Made by a program: the position numbers and the translations under genes. DNA of 9,829 nucleotides from Desulfobacteraceae bacterium (GTDB lineage Bacteria; Desulfobacterota; DSM-4660; Desulfatiglandales; B25-G16): contig JAUWZC010000077.1 in NCBI GenBank assembly GCA_030615565.1, positions 1 through 9,829 on the forward strand, given 5' to 3'. The notes beneath the pieces were generated by a model that was not told the DNA's origin, did not search any database, and saw only the letters and a list, made by a program, of their open reading frames with translations. The stretch's first letter is position 1; the number at the start of each line of letters is the position of its first letter. Of the stretch, positions 6,044 to 9,829 are shown piece after piece.

Positions 6044-6463
6044 ATGATTCATATCACTCGAACCATCGCAATTGACGAGAGAGACATTAAACAGGAATTC
6101 ATACGCTCATCTGGTCCTGGAGGGCAAAATGTCAATAAAGTCTCTACTGCCGTTCAGCTCCGGTTCAACGTAGTCACCTCCTCCCTGCCAGATGATGTTC
6201 GCAAACGTTTAATTCATCTTGCCGGCAGAAGGATTACCGAAGATGGTGTGCTGATTATCCAAGCCCAGCGCTTCCGTACTCAGGAACGAAATCGTCAGGA
6301 TTCTATCGATCGGCTTGTTAAACTAATCCGCAAGGCGTCTGAAAGGCCGAAAGTTCGCCGCAAGACAAAACCGTCTCTTGAATCGAAAAGACGCCTATTA
6401 GAAACCAAGCGTCACCGAAGCGAGGCAAAACGCATGCGACGGCCACCTTTATATTCCGAATGA
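6044..6463 (+). CDS. arfB: ArfB-type peptidyl-tRNA hydrolase (ribosome rescue)
   Basis: Stop-codon-independent release factor homologue that enters the A site of ribosomes stalled at the 3' end of broken mRNA and frees the peptide. The 139-residue product has the catalytic GGQ at 26-28 in SSGPGGQNVNKVSTAVQLRF, followed by SLPDDVRKRL, an ITEDGVLIIQAQRFRTQERNR block and a long basic C-terminal tail (KVRRKTKPS...KRHRSEAKRMRR) of the kind that lies in the empty mRNA channel. It lines up from MIHITRTIAI with the E. coli ArfB/YaeJ N-terminus, so ATG 6044 is chosen over GTG 6029 (five codons longer). The ribosome site is weak (GAGA, 6037-6040). It follows the peptidase gene by 30 nt and may share its transcript, though the functions are unrelated. 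The lack of codon-recognition domains excludes a true RF1/RF2; length and tail fit ArfB. Confidence 0.88.
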   Translation: MIHITRTIAIDERDIKQEFIRSSGPGGQNVNKVSTAVQLRFNVVTSSLPDDVRKRLIHLAGRRITEDGVLIIQAQRFRTQERNRQDSIDRLVKLIRKASERPKVRRKTKPSLESKRRLLETKRHRSEAKRMRRPPLYSE

Positions 6464-6469
6464 AAATAG

Positions 6470-6632
6470 GGTCAGGACTTAACTTCAAAAAGCGGTCAGA
6501 CTGCAAGGGGAGCATTAACAGTTTGTTAATATAATGGCTAATAGTCTGAGGGTATGGGGCCAGTCATAATTAAATAAGTATTTTTTAATTAAATATAAAA
6601 GGTAAAATGGCTGTCCGGATGAAGACCTGACC
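6470..6632. mobile_element. Candidate 163-bp non-autonomous element with nested inverted repeats
   Basis: The ends are imperfect inverted repeats: GGTCAGGACTTAA (6470-6482) against the reverse complement of 6620-6632, GGTCAGGTCTTCA, matching 11 of 13. Inside are further perfect dyads: TCAGACT/AGTCTGA (6496-6502/6543-6549), enclosing ATTAACA/TGTTAAT (6514-6520/6524-6530), then TAATTAAA/TTTAATTA (6567-6574/6584-6591). There is also a direct repeat AATTAAATA (6568-6576, 6587-6595). From memory, GGGGTCAGGTCTT-type ends accompany REP-associated tyrosine (Y1) transposases in proteobacteria; this is unverified. It starts 6 nt after the arfB stop and ends 16 nt before the next gene's Shine-Dalgarno. 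No target duplication is evident, and no transposase is in the window. Confidence 0.45.
6514..6535 (+). promoter_or_regulatory. Possible operator/-10 region upstream of the OYE gene
   Basis: A perfect 7-bp dyad ATTAACA-GTT-TGTTAAT (6514-6530) runs directly into TATAAT (6530-6535), a consensus -10 hexamer. No -35 box is visible 16-18 bp upstream. The overlap of dyad and -10 would suit repression by a dimeric regulator, but the dyad could simply be part of the inverted-repeat element. Another AT-rich candidate -10 (TATAAA, 6594-6599) lies nearer the gene. Confidence 0.3.
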
Positions 6633-6661
6633 AGTTCTAAAACCGGTAAAAGGAGTCCAAA

Positions 6662-7768
6662 ATGACCAAACTATTTACACCAAGTGAGATTAACAATATG
6701 AAACTTTCGAACCGTTTTGTAAGATCAGCCACCTGGGCGGCAATGGCAGCTGATGACGGAGCTAGCACTCCCCAATTGGTTGATTTGATGGTCAATCTTG
6801 CAAAAGGGGGTGTGGGCCTGATCATCACCGGTCACGCCTATGTTCGACAAGACGGTCAGGCAGGGCCATGGCAGCTCGGCATTTATAAGGATGGGCTTAT
6901 CCCGGGCCTTCAGACTATTGTACATGCGGTACATGAAAGGGGCGGGAAAATCATCTTACAACTAGCACATGCCGGTTTCTACGCCAAATCTGCGCTCACA
7001 AGACAAACCCCTCTGGCCCCTTCAAAGGTTGAAGGGCTTTTAAAATCGCCTCGAAAGGAGATGAGCATTCGGGATATCAAGGAGATGGCCAACTCCTTCG
7101 GGGAGGCAGCCAGGCGTGCCAAAAGGGCTGGATTTGACGGTGTTCAAATCCATTCGGCCCATGGGTACCTTCTCAGCCAGTTTCTCTCTCCGTTCTTTAA
7201 CCGTCGCACCGACGAATATGGAGGCGAAATCCAAAATCGGGCCAGGGCCCTTCTTGAAGTGCTTCAGACTGTCCGAAATGTAGTGGGGCGGAACTATCCA
7301 ATTCTCGTGAAACTTAATTCCCAGGATTTCATTGAAAATGGGCTCAAACTGGAGGATTCAGTCAGGGTCGGTGCAATGCTTTCAGAGGGAGGGATAGATG
7401 GTATAGAGTTAAGCGGGGGACTCCTGACCTCCCCTAAGTTTGGTCCCAGCAGGATGGGAATTACCTCAAAAAACAGGGAGGCATATTTTCGCGATGAGGC
7501 AAGCTCCTTTAAGGAAAATATAAATGTGCCCTTGATACTCGTGGGCGGGATAAGGTCCTATCATGTAGCCGATCGGCTTGTTGACGAAGGCACGGCCGAT
7601 TATATTTCTATGTGCCGCCCCTTTATCCGGGAGCCCGATTTGATCAATCGCTGGAGATCGGGTGATCTACGGAAGGCCACGTGCATCTCAGACAACAAGT
7701 GTTTTTCTCCGGCCATGGCCGGAGAAGGCATATATTGTGTGACGGAGAAAAAGGAAAAAGGTCTTTGA
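6662..7768 (+). CDS. NADH:flavin oxidoreductase, Old Yellow Enzyme family
   Basis: Predicted FMN-binding TIM-barrel enzyme that reduces activated C=C bonds, such as enoates or dienoyl-CoA type substrates, using NAD(P)H; cytoplasmic. The 368-residue product covers the barrel only, without the C-terminal FAD/NAD domains of full-length 2,4-dienoyl-CoA reductases. LFTPSEINNMKLSNRFVRSAT is the standard opening; QLAHAG (100-105), HSAHGYLLSQFLSPFFNRRTDEYGG with H164 and H167 (substrate anion-binding pair), and a phosphate-binding VGGIR near the C-terminal third are clear. The C-terminal cysteines are C341, C347 and C359 (CISDNKC...GIYC), where related enzymes usually have a fourth Cys in place of D344. 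ATG 6662 has AAAGGAG (6648-6654) 7 nt upstream. A large GT-like gene follows 17 nt later, suggesting one transcript. The substrate is not predictable. Confidence 0.88.
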   Translation: MTKLFTPSEINNMKLSNRFVRSATWAAMAADDGASTPQLVDLMVNLAKGGVGLIITGHAYVRQDGQAGPWQLGIYKDGLIPGLQTIVHAVHERGGKIILQLAHAGFYAKSALTRQTPLAPSKVEGLLKSPRKEMSIRDIKEMANSFGEAARRAKRAGFDGVQIHSAHGYLLSQFLSPFFNRRTDEYGGEIQNRARALLEVLQTVRNVVGRNYPILVKLNSQDFIENGLKLEDSVRVGAMLSEGGIDGIELSGGLLTSPKFGPSRMGITSKNREAYFRDEASSFKENINVPLILVGGIRSYHVADRLVDEGTADYISMCRPFIREPDLINRWRSGDLRKATCISDNKCFSPAMAGEGIYCVTEKKEKGL

Positions 7769-7785
7769 AGCTCTTAAGATAAATT

Positions 7786-9829
7786 ATGAAAGAACATTTC
7801 GAATCCATTATCTACACATTAATTCAGCCAAAAAGGGAAAAAAGTATCTTTTCCATTTTCGACGCTACCCAGCAACTTGACGAAGGGCGTACTGACGATG
7901 CTGGCGCTGCTCAGGCACTTAACGCCGCTTTCCTCATCACTCTCGCAGACAGTAAGCACCCGGCATCAAAACGGGCAAAACGCTTTCTGGCTCGTATGAG
8001 AGACTCATCCGAATGGGCAGACATAGCCACATTTTACCTAAACGGAATAAACTTAGTTCATCAGGAAATCGATAACATAAGCAAGCATGACACCAATTTT
8101 TCAGACCGTCTAAAAACCCTCTCCGAGTGGATGGCGAATAAAGAAAACTTGAATAACACTGAAGAAACAGTAGATAAAATATGGTCTGTATTTTTCCCGG
8201 AAGCAAATGGCATCCTAGCAAATAAACAAGAACTCGTAAAAACCTTACGAGCAAAGCGAACTGTCACTATTACAGAACTGAATACCACCCCGATCACCGA
8301 CCCCGCTCGACAGATACTCTTCACCTCAAATGTGCTCCTAACCATCCCCTCAGAATCGGAATCTCTAAATGATCTCCCCCTCAGCAACCACCTTAAAGAA
8401 AAGCTCCTCAAAACTTTCACCGAGCCCCAGCTCTTTAGCTATGACCATCCTATCCGGGTTGGGATCGATCCAGAGAAAACCGAATTCCTTTATGGCCTTC
8501 AAGGCTTGGACGTGGCCTTTGAATTTGAGCGTGATCGCGGAAATATGTCATTTAATGTAAAACCTATCTGTGTATTATCTGTCTCTGTAACCCACCGTGG
8601 TCTCCAGAAAATCGCAAAAAAGTACCTCGAAGAAGCATTCTTCCGCGCAGGGATCCTGGAGAATATCGATGTCTACGTGTTCACAGAAATAGACACACAG
8701 CAGATAATTGAGGAGATTCTCGCTCCTGCTGCCATGTATTATCTACGACGTAAGGATGCAAAAGAACTCTTCAATGTTTTCGGTGTGGACGGCGAATATG
8801 GTAGGCATTACAGCTTCCTGAAAGCTATAGCCGCATTTTGGAGCATCTTTATTCAGCCGGACATCAAAGCTACCTTTAAAATCGACCTCGACCAGGTCTT
8901 TCCACAAAAGGAACTTGTAGAACAGACGGACGGTTCTGCTTTAGAACATTTCAGAACGCCGCTTTGGGGGGCACACTGCTTGGATTCTAACGGACAACCT
9001 TTGGAACTCGGTATGATAGCCGGAGCCCTTGTCAACGAGCAAGACATCGAAAAATCCATATTCACTCCAGATGTTCCATTTCCTGACTATGCCCTTTCCC
9101 CAGATGAATATATTTTCTTTAGCGCGTTGCCGCAAGCACTTTCAACCGAGGCAGAAATGATGACACGCTATACTAAAAATAAGCTAGATGGCAAAAGAAC
9201 ATGTATTCAGCGTATTCACGTAACTGGAGGAACAAACGGTATCCTCATTGACAGCCTACGCCGCTATCGGCCTTTTACACCCTCTTTTATTGGCCGGGCA
9301 GAGGACCAGGCATATATCCTCTCTGTACTAGCCAATCCAGGCACAAAATTGGGGTATGCTCATAAAGACGGCCTTATTATGCGCCACGACAAGGAAGCAT
9401 TTGCTCAGGAAGAAATCCGTTCTGCCTATATAAGCAAAATCGTTGGTGACTATATCCGCATACTTTACTTTTCTGCATATGCCAAGGTACTCTACAACGA
9501 TGTCGCAAAGCTGAAGGATACCATCGATCCATTCACAGGCTGTTTTATATCAAAGACTCCAATAACTGTTGCGTACTTGCGCTTCGGCCTTAAGGCGGCA
9601 TCGTTCTTTGCTGCTGGAGAAGAAGGGCAAGGGCTTGAGTTCATCAAAATAGGTGCTGAACGTATCATGAAAGCACTAGATTTTATACATGGTGAAAACA
9701 GTATGCTAAAACAACACTACGAAAGAGAACGCATCGGCTGGAACCTTTACTATGATACCCTTTCGGCAGTCGAAGATGCACTCAAGAATGGCGAAGACTT
9801 CGCGCAGGATTTGCGGAAAAAAGCTGAAA
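7786..9829 (+). CDS. Large GT-A-like protein of unknown function, partial (3' end outside window)
   Basis: One frame is open from ATG 7786 to the window edge: 681 codons and no stop. An in-frame TAA at 7780 makes this the first start; the ribosome site is weak, suggesting coupling to the OYE gene 17 nt upstream. I cannot name the family. About residues 1-190 look helical. From about 255 there are features resembling GT-A glycosyltransferases: a strand KPICVLSVSVTH; DGEYGRHYSFLKAI (335-348), similar to donor-site helices; KIDLDQVFP with D367-L-D369 as a DXD-like metal site; LELGMIAGALVNE (406-418); HVTGGTNG (478-485); RPFTPSFIGRAEDQAY with E506-D507 in the position of a catalytic acidic pair; and LIMRHDKE with H534, a possible third metal ligand. 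A helical C-terminal part begins near 600. There is no signal peptide or membrane segment, so it is presumably cytoplasmic. Gene certain; glycosyltransferase role an inference. Confidence 0.85.
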   Translation, partial: MKEHFESIIYTLIQPKREKSIFSIFDATQQLDEGRTDDAGAAQALNAAFLITLADSKHPASKRAKRFLARMRDSSEWADIATFYLNGINLVHQEIDNISKHDTNFSDRLKTLSEWMANKENLNNTEETVDKIWSVFFPEANGILANKQELVKTLRAKRTVTITELNTTPITDPARQILFTSNVLLTIPSESESLNDLPLSNHLKEKLLKTFTEPQLFSYDHPIRVGIDPEKTEFLYGLQGLDVAFEFERDRGNMSFNVKPICVLSVSVTHRGLQKIAKKYLEEAFFRAGILENIDVYVFTEIDTQQIIEEILAPAAMYYLRRKDAKELFNVFGVDGEYGRHYSFLKAIAAFWSIFIQPDIKATFKIDLDQVFPQKELVEQTDGSALEHFRTPLWGAHCLDSNGQPLELGMIAGALVNEQDIEKSIFTPDVPFPDYALSPDEYIFFSALPQALSTEAEMMTRYTKNKLDGKRTCIQRIHVTGGTNGILIDSLRRYRPFTPSFIGRAEDQAYILSVLANPGTKLGYAHKDGLIMRHDKEAFAQEEIRSAYISKIVGDYIRILYFSAYAKVLYNDVAKLKDTIDPFTGCFISKTPITVAYLRFGLKAASFFAAGEEGQGLEFIKIGAERIMKALDFIHGENSMLKQHYERERIGWNLYYDTLSAVEDALKNGEDFAQDLRKKAE

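Noticed and set aside
7937..8420. Two overlapping minus-strand ORFs (105 and 119 codons)
   Set aside because: They are antisense to the long + frame beginning at 7786, which has better codon character and continuous motifs; no start signals support them.
1..9829. CRISPR array, tRNA or rRNA genes
   Set aside because: No regularly spaced direct repeats, cloverleaf-like segments with a CCA-end context, or rRNA signature stretches were seen on either strand.

Overview
The window looks like chromosome of a Gram-negative anaerobe, most likely a Desulfobacterota (deltaproteobacterial) sulfate-reducer relative. Reasons: a Kdo-phosphate phosphatase (LPS synthesis), an acylase with a lipoprotein signal and no Asp at +2 (outer-membrane sorting), an Old Yellow Enzyme-type flavin oxidoreductase, and at the left edge a palindromic intergenic sequence that I remember as dispersed in Desulfobacteraceae-type genomes. 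This assignment is inference; no marker gene is present.

Layout: every gene is on the + strand. (i) 1-1130 is a visibly A+T-rich accessory islet: a palindromic repeat (1 to ~139), a small GNAT acetyltransferase (181-615), a symmetric hairpin, an orphan hypothetical ORF (about 666-1067) and a strong 16-bp hairpin (1073-1112). (ii) 1181-1696 is kdsC, apart from its usual Kdo/Lpt neighbours. (iii) 1869-4268 is a penicillin-acylase-family Ntn-hydrolase lipoprotein with a complete set of recognisable active-site residues. (iv) 4269-4736 has no convincing gene but holds two mutually exclusive hairpins, a 14-codon mini-ORF with a strong Shine-Dalgarno, and a textbook intrinsic terminator (4548-4575). 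(v) 4737-6013 is a translationally coupled pair: a 97-residue protein of unknown function and a membrane-anchored HEXXH peptidase (peptidase MA type). (vi) 6044-6463 is an ArfB-type ribosome-rescue hydrolase. (vii) 6470-6632 is a candidate ~163-bp non-autonomous element with inverted ends GGTCAGGnCTTnA and nested inverted repeats, lying where the promoter of the next gene should be. (viii) 6662-7768 is an OYE-family oxidoreductase whose C-terminal cysteine cluster lacks one expected cysteine. (ix) 7786-9829 is a very long open frame, still open at the right edge (681 codons), encoding a large protein that I do not recognise by name but which carries glycosyltransferase GT-A-like signatures.

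The genes do not form one pathway. Three concern the envelope (kdsC, acylase lipoprotein, anchored peptidase). The tightest units are the 4737/5027 pair (ATGA overlap) and the 6662/7786 pair (17-bp gap). The most promising undescribed items are the partial GT-like protein at the right edge and the inverted-repeat element that seems to have supplied the upstream region of the OYE gene.
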